A DNA stretch of 64,000 bases, from the NCBI GenBank assembly GCA_963751795.1, contig CAVVVI010000004.1, forward strand, positions 1,364,001 to 1,428,000, read 5' to 3'. Origin of the DNA: BOG-908 sp963751795. GTDB lineage: Bacteria; Pseudomonadota; Alphaproteobacteria; Acetobacterales; Acetobacteraceae. Position numbers and translations under genes: made by a program. Shown here piece after piece: positions 1 to 7,929 of this stretch (position 1 is its first letter; every line of letters begins with the position of its first letter). Under the pieces are notes generated by a model. It was not told the origin of the DNA. It searched no databases and saw nothing but the letters and a program-made list of their open reading frames with translations.

Positions 1-1519
1 GCCAGTAGAAATTGTCGGCCACCCGGCTGGGCAGATCGCCGGCCGTGCGGGTGATGGGCAGGGCCGGCAGAGCGAGGCTGGATGGGCCGCAAATATCCAC
101 GCCATCCTCCTGCAGCACCCATACATCCTTGCTGCGCGCCCGGTGCGGCAGCATGCCGAAGCTGTCGGCGCCGTCGGACAATTGCGCCAGCCCGCCCGGC
201 AATGCCCGCCAGGCCAGGCCATCATGCATCAGGAACAGCCGCAGCACGACCGGGCGCGGCACCAGCGCGCCGTCGCGCCCCAGGCACGGCGCCAGGCTGG
301 GCAGAGGCGACGCTATGGCCGCGAATGCCCAGGGGCGCGCGGCGATGCGTGCCTGCAGCGCGTGCCGTTCAGCCAACGTCATGCCGGCCGGGCACAGCAC
401 GGCGGCACGGCGGTCGGTGGCCGACAGGATGCAATGGTTCAGGAGGTCGGCGTCCACCGCCGCGCGGGATGCGGGGTCGCCCAGCCACAGCGTGGCGATC
501 CCCCGCAGCGCCAGCTCGCCCCCGGTGAGCGTCCGGCACAGCGCGGGCAGCAGGGCGGCCAGGCCCGGCGCCTCGGCCCAGCCGGCGCCGGGGCTGTTGA
601 GCAGCTGCACGGCGCCGTCGCGCCAGGCGCTCAGCAAACCGGGGGTGCCGCATTCGGTGTCGCCGGCAAGCTCCAGCTGATCGATGGCGCCGCCACGCTG
701 GCGCCGCAGCAGCACCTGGATCGGCCGCAGGCCGCGCAGCGTTTTGACCCATAGCGCGCCGTCGCGCACCGTCAGGTCGCCGTCCTCCACCAAAGCGCAG
801 CCCAGCGCGCGGGCCAGCACCACGTGTTCGAACCAGCGCGGGTCGGCATGGTCCGGCGTTAGCAGCGCCACGCCCGGCGCGCCGCCCTGCCCGGCGGCGG
901 CGCGCTGCAGGCTGGCCTGCCAGGCGTCGAGGAACGGGCGCAGGCCGGTCACCTGCAGGCTGCGGAACAGCTCGGGCAGCACGCCGGCCATCAGCCGCCG
1001 GTTTTCCAGCGCATAGGCCAGCCCGGCCGGCTCGCCGGTGTGCTCGGCCAGCACGCGCCACTCGCCATCCGGGCCGCGGATCAGGTCGGCGGCATACAGA
1101 TGCATGTGGCGCGGCGGCGGCGGGCCGCCGGGCACGGTGGTGCGGCACGGCCGCAGATAGGCCGGCGCGGCATACACCAGCGCAGGCGGCAGCGCGCCCG
1201 TGGCCAGCAGGCGCTGCGGACCGTAGATGTCGGTGAGGATGGTCTCCAGCAACTCGGCGCGCTGCGCCAGGCCGGCCGCCAGGCTGGCGAACTCGGCCTC
1301 GCCCAGCAGGAACGGCACCGGATCGCAGCGCCAGGCGCCGGCTTGCGGTGCAGCGGGCAGCGCGGCCGCGCCCTCCTCGGCGCAGGCGCGGTCGAGCTCG
1401 GCGGCGCGTTCACGCAAGGCAACCGTGCCCAGCCCCAGCAGCGTGCCCAGCATGCGGCGCCACGGACCGCGCAGGCGGCCATCGGCGCCCAGCAGCTCGT
1501 CGGCGCCCTTATCTAGCAA
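1..1519 (-). CDS. circularly permuted ATP-grasp / alpha-E protein, 3' end cut by window
   Basis: The frame is open from the left window edge to about 1519 with no stop. The translation reads as a circularly permuted ATP-grasp (DUF404/DUF407-type) protein: GPQRLL, YGPQ-like and AADLIRGPDG segments, then WVKTLRGL and VDADLLNHCILS. It runs into the sequence LPSRVADNFYW at the edge, which is the usual opening of an alpha-E (DUF403) domain, so this is a fusion of both domains. I place the start at TTG 1519, or ATG 1453 if shorter. TTG fits the family N-terminus better, but neither has a strong ribosome-binding site. The gene lies about 50 bp downstream of the transglutaminase gene on the same strand, an association known for this amidoligase-type cluster (Iyer and co-workers' ATP-grasp/alpha-E/transglutaminase set). 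A role in forming or trimming peptide bonds is inferred; the substrate is unknown. Confidence 0.85.
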   Translation of the reverse strand, partial: MLDKGADELLGADGRLRGPWRRMLGTLLGLGTVALRERAAELDRACAEEGAAALPAAPQAGAWRCDPVPFLLGEAEFASLAAGLAQRAELLETILTDIYGPQRLLATGALPPALVYAAPAYLRPCRTTVPGGPPPPRHMHLYAADLIRGPDGEWRVLAEHTGEPAGLAYALENRRLMAGVLPELFRSLQVTGLRPFLDAWQASLQRAAAGQGGAPGVALLTPDHADPRWFEHVVLARALGCALVEDGDLTVRDGALWVKTLRGLRPIQVLLRRQRGGAIDQLELAGDTECGTPGLLSAWRDGAVQLLNSPGAGWAEAPGLAALLPALCRTLTGGELALRGIATLWLGDPASRAAVDADLLNHCILSATDRRAAVLCPAGMTLAERHALQARIAARPWAFAAIASPLPSLAPCLGRDGALVPRPVVLRLFLMHDGLAWRALPGGLAQLSDGADSFGMLPHRARSKDVWVLQEDGVDICGPSSLALPALPITRTAGDLPSRVADNFYW

Positions 1520-1568
1520 GCGCCGGCCCGGCCTGGCCGGCGAGCGGTGCCGCGCGACGCAGAGGCGG

Positions 1569-4500
1569 TCACCGCCGCAGATCCAGCGTGCGCGGATGCT
1601 CCTTGTCCAGCGTTGCCACCGGCTCGGCCATCGGCCCGGGCGTGTGGCCAAACGGGAAGAAGCGGGCACGCCGGCGGGCCTCGGCCTCGTTGGCGTTCAC
1701 CGGGAAGCTGTCGTAGTTGCGCCCGCCGGGGTGGGCCACGTGGTGGGTGAGGCCGCCGAGGCTGCGGCCACTCCAGCGGTCGTAGATGTCGAAGATCAGC
1801 GGCGACTGCGCGCGGATGGTGGGGTGCAGCGCCGAGGGCGGCGCCCAGGCCTTGAAGCGGATGCCGGCTACGTATTCGCCGGCTGTCTGCGTGGGTGACA
1901 GCGGCACAGCGCGGCCCTGGCAGGCCAGCACCATACGTTCCTCCACCCAGCCGGTCACCCGCGCCTCCACCCGCTCGGTGCTGCTATCCACATAGCGCAC
2001 CGTGCCGCCGGCTGCGGGCTCCTCGCCCAGCACGTGCCACGGCTCCAGCGCGTGCCGTAGTTCCAGCCCCACGCTGCCCACCTGCACGCCGCCGATGCGC
2101 GGAAAGCGGAACTCCATGTGCGGCGCGAACCAATCGGCATCCAGCCTGAAGCCGAGCTGGGCCAGCTCCTCGATCACGCCGGCGAAATCCTGGCGCACCT
2201 CGTGTGGCAGCATGAAGGCGTCGTGCAGCCGGGTCCCCCAGCGCACCAGCGTGCGCTCATACGGCGTGCGCCAGAACGCGGCGATGGCAGCGCGCATCAG
2301 CAGCATCTGCGCCAGCGACATGCGGGCGTGCGGCGGCATTTCCAGCGCGCGAAACTCCACCAGTCCCAGCCGGCCGGTGGCACTCTCGGGCGCATACAGC
2401 TTGTCGATGCAGAACTCGGTGCGGTGCGTGTTGCCGGTGACGTCGGCCAGGATGTTGCGGAACAGCCGGTCGGTCAGCCAGGGCGGCGTCTCGCGATGCG
2501 GCGCGATCTGGCCGAAAGCGATCTCCAGCTCGGCCAGGCTGTCCATGCGCGCCTCGTCGATGCGCGGATGCTGGCTGGTGGGGCCGATGAACAGGCCGCT
2601 AAAGGCGTAGGACAGGCTCGGGTGGTTGTGCCAGAAGCCGAGCAGGCTGCGCAGCAGATCGGGGCGGCGCAGGAACGGGCTGTCGGCCGGGGTGGCCGCG
2701 CCCATCACCACGTGGTTGCCGCCGCCGGTGCCCACATGGCGGCCGTCCAGCATGAATTTCTGCGTGGCCAGCCCTTCGGCGCGCGCCGCTTCGTAGAGCT
2801 GCTCGGTGCGCTCGACCATCGCTCCCCAATGCGCGGCGGGATGGATGTTCACCTCGATCACGCCAGGGTCGGGCGTGATGCTGAACTGGCCCAGCCGCGG
2901 GTCGCGTGGCGGCGGGTAGCCTTCCAGCACCACGGGCGTTCCGAGCGACGCGGCGGTGTCCTCCACGGCGGCGGCGAGATCCAGCCAGTCTTCGGCGGTG
3001 GCCAGCGGCGGGAAGAAGACGTGCAGGCGGCCCTCGCGCGCTTCCACGGCCAGCGCCGTCCGCACCAGATCGGGCTCCTCGCGGCCCACCTCCGGCAGGG
3101 CCTGTCGCATCAGCCCGGCATCGCTCGGCCCGGCCCCGCCGCGTTCGGGTGATACGGGCACGGCCAGCGCGGCCGGGTGGCGCGGCGCCGGGCGCGGGGG
3201 CAGCGTGCCGCGCGGCGCGAAGGGGTCGGCCGGCTGCTCGTAATCCCGGTGGTCGGGGTGCGCCCAGGGCAGGCTGTCGAGCGGCAGGCGGAAGCCCACC
3301 GGCGCGTCGCCCGGGATCAGGAACAGCACGCCGCCGCGGAAATGCCAGGCAGCCGACTGCCAGCGCCTTGCGCCCTCGGCGCCCACGCGCCGCAGCGGCA
3401 GCACACTGCCCACGCTGGCGGCCAGGCCCTGGCCGAACACCCGGGCGAGGCGGTCGCGCGTTTGCGGATCGGCCAGCTGGTTGGCTTCGGCCAGCACGTT
3501 GGCCGGCAGGCGCTGCTCCTTCCATAGATAATAGTGCACGTCCTCGTACGCCGCCTGGATCAATGACGGCGCCACCCGCAAGCGCTGGGCGAGTGCGGCG
3601 CAGAAATGCTGCGCGGCCGCAGCGGTGGCGGTGCCGCGATCGTCGTCGCCGGCGAGCAAGGTCGGGTCGCGCCACACGGCCTCGCCGTCGTGGCGCCAAT
3701 GTGCACCCAGCGCCCAGCGCGGCAGCTGCTCGCCGGGGTAGTGCTTGCCGAGCGCCTGGGTGATGGCGGCACCCGGCGCCCACAGCGGCAGCAGCCGCCG
3801 CAGCAGGCGGCCGGCATAGGCGCGCTTGGTCGGGCCGAGCGCGTCCGTGGTCCATTCCGGCGCCTCCCGATCGCTGGCGCACACGAAAGTCGGCTCGCCG
3901 CCCATGGTCAGGGCCACCGCGCCTGCCTCCAGCGCACCGTCAACCTGCCGGCCGGCCGCCAGGATCGCCTGCCACTGCGCCTCGGTATACGGCTTGGTCA
4001 CGCGCGGGCTCTCGGCCACGCGCACCACTTTCATCTCGACGGCGAAATCCACGCCGGCCGCCTCGACGCCACCGCTGATCGGCGCCGCCGAGAGCGGATC
4101 GGCGCCGGCGGCCAGCGGAATGTGCCCCTCGCCGGTCAGCAGGCCGGAGGTGGCATCCAGCCCCACCCAGCCGGCGCCGGGCAGGTACACCTCGGCCCAG
4201 GCATGCAAATCGGTGAAATCGGCCGTGGGCCCGGCCGGCCCGCTCAGCGGCGCTTCGTCGGCCACCAGCTGGATCAGGTAGCCGGAGACGAACCGTGCGG
4301 CGAACCCCAGATGCCGCAGCACGGCCACCAGCAGCCAGGCGCTGTCGCGGCAGGAGCCCCTGCCCTGCTCCAGCGTCTCCTCCGGGCTCCAGGTGCCCGG
4401 CTCCATGCGTACGATGTAGGCAGTCAGCCCCTGGATGCGCTGGTTCAGCCCGACCAGCATGTCGATCGTGCGCATGCCCTCGCGCGGGATGGCAGCCAGC

Positions 4501-4889
4501 AGCGCGGCCAGGCGCGGGCCGGGTGTGGCCAGCCGGCGGAAGGCGGCCAGCTCCTGTTCCAGCGCCGGATCGTAGGCGAACGGCCAGGTCTCGGCCTCGG
4601 GCTCGAGGAAGAAGTCGAACGGATTGATCGTCGCCATGTCGGCCACGAGATCCACCGTCACCTCGAAGCGCCGCGTGCGCTCGGGCACCATCACGCGGGC
4701 GAGGAAATTGCCTTGCGGGTCCTGCTGCCAATTGAGGAAATGCGCCGCCGGCTCGATGCGCAGCGTGTAGGCGATGATCGGCGTGCGCGCATGCGGTGCC
4801 GGGCGCAGGCGGATCGTCTGCGGCCCCAGGGCCACCGGGCGATCATACGTGTAGGTGGTGCGGTGCGTGAGGGCCACGTGCAGGGTCAT
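1569..4889 (-). CDS. transglutaminase-like / DUF2126 protein
   Basis: This 1106-residue protein starts with a bacterial transglutaminase N-terminal beta domain (residues 1-90), followed by a transglutaminase-like cysteine protease core. The probable catalytic triad is Cys180 (GRGSC), His229 (DLHAWAEVY) and Asp245 (GLDATSG). The remaining 800 residues are the DUF2126 region, with PDPGVIEVN, GTGGGNHVVMG and RTEFCIDKLY motifs; that region resembles ATP-grasp or glutamine-synthetase-like enzymes. Length is normal for the family. There is no signal peptide, so it is cytoplasmic. It is immediately upstream of the ATP-grasp/alpha-E gene and probably co-transcribed with it. The family is thought to make or process peptide tags, but no substrate is known. 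The start is ATG with the family-typical MTLHVALTHRTTY beginning. Confidence 0.93.
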   Translation of the reverse strand: MTLHVALTHRTTYTYDRPVALGPQTIRLRPAPHARTPIIAYTLRIEPAAHFLNWQQDPQGNFLARVMVPERTRRFEVTVDLVADMATINPFDFFLEPEAETWPFAYDPALEQELAAFRRLATPGPRLAALLAAIPREGMRTIDMLVGLNQRIQGLTAYIVRMEPGTWSPEETLEQGRGSCRDSAWLLVAVLRHLGFAARFVSGYLIQLVADEAPLSGPAGPTADFTDLHAWAEVYLPGAGWVGLDATSGLLTGEGHIPLAAGADPLSAAPISGGVEAAGVDFAVEMKVVRVAESPRVTKPYTEAQWQAILAAGRQVDGALEAGAVALTMGGEPTFVCASDREAPEWTTDALGPTKRAYAGRLLRRLLPLWAPGAAITQALGKHYPGEQLPRWALGAHWRHDGEAVWRDPTLLAGDDDRGTATAAAAQHFCAALAQRLRVAPSLIQAAYEDVHYYLWKEQRLPANVLAEANQLADPQTRDRLARVFGQGLAASVGSVLPLRRVGAEGARRWQSAAWHFRGGVLFLIPGDAPVGFRLPLDSLPWAHPDHRDYEQPADPFAPRGTLPPRPAPRHPAALAVPVSPERGGAGPSDAGLMRQALPEVGREEPDLVRTALAVEAREGRLHVFFPPLATAEDWLDLAAAVEDTAASLGTPVVLEGYPPPRDPRLGQFSITPDPGVIEVNIHPAAHWGAMVERTEQLYEAARAEGLATQKFMLDGRHVGTGGGNHVVMGAATPADSPFLRRPDLLRSLLGFWHNHPSLSYAFSGLFIGPTSQHPRIDEARMDSLAELEIAFGQIAPHRETPPWLTDRLFRNILADVTGNTHRTEFCIDKLYAPESATGRLGLVEFRALEMPPHARMSLAQMLLMRAAIAAFWRTPYERTLVRWGTRLHDAFMLPHEVRQDFAGVIEELAQLGFRLDADWFAPHMEFRFPRIGGVQVGSVGLELRHALEPWHVLGEEPAAGGTVRYVDSSTERVEARVTGWVEERMVLACQGRAVPLSPTQTAGEYVAGIRFKAWAPPSALHPTIRAQSPLIFDIYDRWSGRSLGGLTHHVAHPGGRNYDSFPVNANEAEARRRARFFPFGHTPGPMAEPVATLDKEHPRTLDLRR

Positions 4890-5005
4890 GCCCGGGTGTT
4901 AGCAAGAAGCACGCCTGCGAGACAGCGCGGCGGGCCGTGCGCGTCGGGGGCGCTTTTTTTGCCGGGGCCGGGGCGCTTTGCGGGAGCAGCCGCGTTAGCC
5001 GCGCC

Positions 5006-6070
5006 ATGCGCCTGTTCAAATGCCCCGCCTGCGGCCAGCTGGTCTATTTCGAAAACACGAAATGCGAGCAATGCACGCGCACGCTCGGCTACGATCCCGC
5101 CACGGCCTGCATGCGTGCGCTGGAGCCCGACGGCACGGCGTGGGGCGAGAGTGGCGGCCGCTACCGGGCCTGTGCGAATGCCGCCCAGGGCGCCTGCAAC
5201 TGGCTGATCCCGGCCGCGGCAGAGGATAATTTCTGCCAGGCCTGCCGCCACAACCACCTCATCCCCGATCTCTCACAGGACGAAAACGTGGCGCGCTGGC
5301 GGGCGCTGGAGGCCGCCAAGCACCGGCTGTTCTACGCGCTGCTCCGCCTGCGCCTGCCGCTCGCCACGCGCGCGGAAGATCCGGCGCACGGGCTGGCTTT
5401 CGATTTCCTGGCCGAGACGCCGGCGCAGCCCCGCGTGCTGACCGGCCACGACAACGGCCTGATCACCATCGCGCTGAAGGAAGGCGACGATGCCGAGCGC
5501 GAGCGCATGCGCGAGCAGATGGGGGAGGTGTACCGCACGCCGCTGGGCCATTTCCGCCACGAGGTTGGCCACCATTACTGGGACATACTGGTGGCCGGCA
5601 CGCCTTATCTCGAAGGCTTCCGCGCGCTGTTCGGCGACGAGCGTGCCGACTACGCGCAGGCGCTGCGCGACCATTACGGCCGCCCGCACAAGCCCGGCTG
5701 GCAGGCCTATTTCGTCAGCGAATACGCCACCAGCCATCCGTGGGAGGATTTCGCCGAGACCTGGGCGCATTACCTGCACATCATCGACACGCTGGAAATG
5801 GCGGCCTCGTTCGGCATGTCGATCCACCCCAGGCTGTCGCGCAGCGCGGTGCTGCAGGCGGAAATCGACTTCGATCCGTACGGCGAAGGCGACATGGCGG
5901 CCATCGTGGATGCCTGGCTGCCGCTGACCTTTGCGGTCAACAGCCTCAACCGCGCGATGGGCCACGCCGACCTCTACCCGTTCGTGCTCTCACCGGGCGT
6001 GATTGAAAAGCTTGGGTTCATCCACGCGCTGGTGCGCGGCCAGCCCGCGGGGGCCGCGGCAGGCGGCTGA
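5006..6070 (+). CDS. putative zinc-binding metallopeptidase with N-terminal zinc ribbon
   Basis: The 355-residue protein begins with a zinc ribbon: Cys6 and Cys9 (CPACG), Cys20 and Cys23 (CEQC). A second cysteine cluster (CNWL, CQAC) follows near residue 70. A classic HEVGH metalloprotease motif starts at residue 185, followed by DILVAG and an LFGDER segment that could supply the third ligand. This matches the Peptidase_Mx / putative zinc-binding metallopeptidase family (PF15887). I chose ATG 5006 over an upstream in-frame ATG because it gives the family start MRLFKCP and has GGGAG about 20 bp upstream. It is divergent from the transglutaminase/ATP-grasp pair, with which such genes often sit. 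Cytoplasmic; substrate unknown. Confidence 0.9.
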   Translation: MRLFKCPACGQLVYFENTKCEQCTRTLGYDPATACMRALEPDGTAWGESGGRYRACANAAQGACNWLIPAAAEDNFCQACRHNHLIPDLSQDENVARWRALEAAKHRLFYALLRLRLPLATRAEDPAHGLAFDFLAETPAQPRVLTGHDNGLITIALKEGDDAERERMREQMGEVYRTPLGHFRHEVGHHYWDILVAGTPYLEGFRALFGDERADYAQALRDHYGRPHKPGWQAYFVSEYATSHPWEDFAETWAHYLHIIDTLEMAASFGMSIHPRLSRSAVLQAEIDFDPYGEGDMAAIVDAWLPLTFAVNSLNRAMGHADLYPFVLSPGVIEKLGFIHALVRGQPAGAAAGG

Positions 6071-6081
6071 ACGCGCCGCCT

Positions 6082-6615
6082 TCAGTGCGGCGGCAGCAGC
6101 TTGGACAGCGCGGTGAATGGGTTGGCGTCGGGCGCCTCGGCCGCCTCGTGCATCGTGGCACCCGCCTTGCGCGGAAACGGATCGAGTGCCAACGCCAGCT
6201 GCTCGGCCGTGGCTTCGCCCAATTCGAGGATGCCGCCGGCATAAGTCACCTCATCATCGGCATCGAGGTCGAGATCGTCGCTTTCCTGGCCCTCGGGGAC
6301 GAAGCTGAGGGTGAAGCTCTCCGCCAGATCGGCGTCGAACGGCTCGAGCGTGACGACGCAGACCTGGCTGACGCGGGCCTGCAGCAGCCCTTCGGCGCGC
6401 ACCGTATCGTGCGGCCCACGCTGCAGATCGAAGCGGCACGTTACACTATGGATGCCGGCAATCCCCATGCGCGCCGCCAGGGCCGCACATTCCTCCGGGC
6501 GGGCCTCGACCACGAAGCGCGCGCCGGCCCCGATGCGGGTGGTGGGGAACGGTCGCGCGAGTTCCAGATGCGGCCGGGGCCCGGAACCGGCAGCGGGCAG
6601 GGCGTCGTTCGTCAT
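6082..6615 (-). CDS. DUF177 (YceD-like) protein
   Basis: The 177-residue protein has the DUF177 pattern: VTLEPFDADLAESFTLSFVP near residue 90-107, an acidic DDLDLDADDE stretch, then GGILELGEATAEQLALALDPFPRK. YceD-family proteins are linked to 23S rRNA accumulation and large-subunit assembly in other bacteria. The ATG at 6615 overlaps the stop of the upstream chaperone gene by 4 bp (ATGA), so the two are translationally coupled, as in many alphaproteobacteria. The rpmF or plsX-fabH genes that commonly follow this pair are not present here; instead a convergent metallopeptidase gene ends 11 bp away. Confidence 0.88.
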   Translation of the reverse strand: MTNDALPAAGSGPRPHLELARPFPTTRIGAGARFVVEARPEECAALAARMGIAGIHSVTCRFDLQRGPHDTVRAEGLLQARVSQVCVVTLEPFDADLAESFTLSFVPEGQESDDLDLDADDEVTYAGGILELGEATAEQLALALDPFPRKAGATMHEAAEAPDANPFTALSKLLPPH

Positions 6616-7166
6616 GCCGCGTGCGCCAGCGCGTCGGCGGCCGAAAGGAATCGCACGTGGCCGCGCACGAGCTGGGCCAGATCCTGCGTGGCCAGAAAGC
6701 GGTTCTGCGCCAGGGCGGCGCGGGCCAGGGCGGCCGCCTGCCCGTCCGGTGCGGCACCGCGCCACACGTTGCGGGCCAGCGCCTCGCCGAGTTTCGCGGC
6801 GTCGCCCGTGCCCAGCGGCGTCTCGTAGGCGAGCGCGCGGCCGTGGAACGCCTCCCACATCACGCGCACCTTCTTGCCGACCGACATCTCGCCCACCCCG
6901 ATCTCGCGCAGGTTGAAATCCATATCGGCGAACATCGCATCGAACACCGCCTGGGCCACCGCCGCGCCCGGCGCGGGCAGGTTGCGCAGGCGGCGGATCG
7001 TCAGCACCGCGAATAGCCCGACCAGGTCGAACCGGCCATCCAGCGTGTCGGGCACCGCCAAGGCCTCGAAATACAGCGGATCGCGCGCGGCCGCGACGCT
7101 GGCCGTGTAGAGGGAGAAACCGGCGCGCTCGTGGCGGCGGGCAGGCAGCAGACCGAATAACGGCAT
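6612..7166 (-). CDS. ubiquinol-cytochrome c chaperone family protein
   Basis: The 184-residue product matches the bacterial CBP3/UQCC1-like chaperone family (PF03981) that helps assemble the cytochrome bc1 complex. Visible hallmarks are FDLVGLFAVL and FADMDFNLREIGVGEMSVGKKV in the middle, then FHGRALAYE and LARNVWRG. The start is ATG 7166 (MPLFGLLPARR). It is the first gene of a two-gene unit with DUF177, with a 4-bp overlap, and is divergent from the bamE-like gene across 195 bp. No membrane segment or signal peptide is apparent, so it acts on the cytoplasmic side or in the matrix-equivalent compartment. Confidence 0.9.
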   Translation of the reverse strand: MPLFGLLPARRHERAGFSLYTASVAAARDPLYFEALAVPDTLDGRFDLVGLFAVLTIRRLRNLPAPGAAVAQAVFDAMFADMDFNLREIGVGEMSVGKKVRVMWEAFHGRALAYETPLGTGDAAKLGEALARNVWRGAAPDGQAAALARAALAQNRFLATQDLAQLVRGHVRFLSAADALAHAA

Positions 7167-7361
7167 GGCGAAGGGCTCTCATCCTGCACAAAGCGGGTGG
7201 TCAGAGTTTGGACGCTGCTGCTGCGATCACAAGCCCGCTGCGGCCGCCCTCGCCCCAGCCGGCCATCACCCCGGCGGCCCGGTAATTGACATGCGCGGCT
7301 TCGCCGTGACACCCACGCCTGCATGGCGGCCGGCCCGGCGCCGCCCGAGGACCCAACCATA

Positions 7362-7916
7362 GTGCGCCTTCCTTCAAACTCTCGCGCTGCCCCCAAGGTC
7401 GCCGGCCTGCTCCTCTCGCTCGGACTGGCCAGCCTGACGGGGGCGTGCGGCGTGCTGCACATCTTCGATCCCACGCTGCGCCAGCGCGGCTCGCTGGTCG
7501 ATCCGGATGCCCTGCGCGAGCTGATCCCGGGCACGTCCAGCCGGGCAGATGCCGTGGCGCTGATCGGCTCGCCCACCGCGCATGCCACCTTCGACGACAA
7601 CACCTGGATCTACATCAGCCAGACGACCAGCACCCGCATCGGCCGCACGCCGGGCGTGCCCAAGCAGCAGGTGACCATCCTTACCTTCGACCAGGGCGGC
7701 ACGCTGCGCAGCGTCGCCCAGCGTACAAAGGCGGACGGCAAGAACATCGACATGGCCGCCGGCGCCACGCCTTCGCCGGGCAGCGATGCCTCGTTCTTCC
7801 AGCAGCTGTTCGGCAACGTTGGCAAGTTCACCCCGGCCGGCCTGCCGGGCGGGCTGGGCGCCAATTCGGGGCCGCCCTCGTCGCAGCCGGGCAATACCGG
7901 CAATTCGCTGCGCTGA
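7362..7916 (+). CDS. bamE: BamE-like outer membrane assembly lipoprotein (SmpA/OmlA)
   Basis: After a short basic N-terminus and a hydrophobic stretch (VAGLLLSLGLASLTGAC) there is a Cys at the expected lipoprotein position, although the lipobox is imperfect (LTGAC). The SmpA/OmlA fold follows: LRELIPGTSSRADAVALIGSP, then TWIYISQTT and VTILTFDQGG. BamE stabilises the BAM complex that inserts beta-barrels into the outer membrane. The start is taken as GTG 7362, with GAGGA 11 bp upstream; an in-frame ATG at 7323 would add an unlikely proline-rich leader. The C-terminal 50 residues are low-complexity (PGGLGANSGPPSS). Divergence from the bc1 chaperone gene is the usual alphaproteobacterial arrangement. 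Confidence 0.88.
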   Translation: MRLPSNSRAAPKVAGLLLSLGLASLTGACGVLHIFDPTLRQRGSLVDPDALRELIPGTSSRADAVALIGSPTAHATFDDNTWIYISQTTSTRIGRTPGVPKQQVTILTFDQGGTLRSVAQRTKADGKNIDMAAGATPSPGSDASFFQQLFGNVGKFTPAGLPGGLGANSGPPSSQPGNTGNSLR

Positions 7917-7929
7917 TCGCGCGCCGCTC

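Noticed and set aside
2118..5207. Several 300-500-codon open frames antisense to the transglutaminase gene
   Set aside because: Arg/Gln/Ala-rich shadow translations with no motif; the sense strand has a well-formed family protein.
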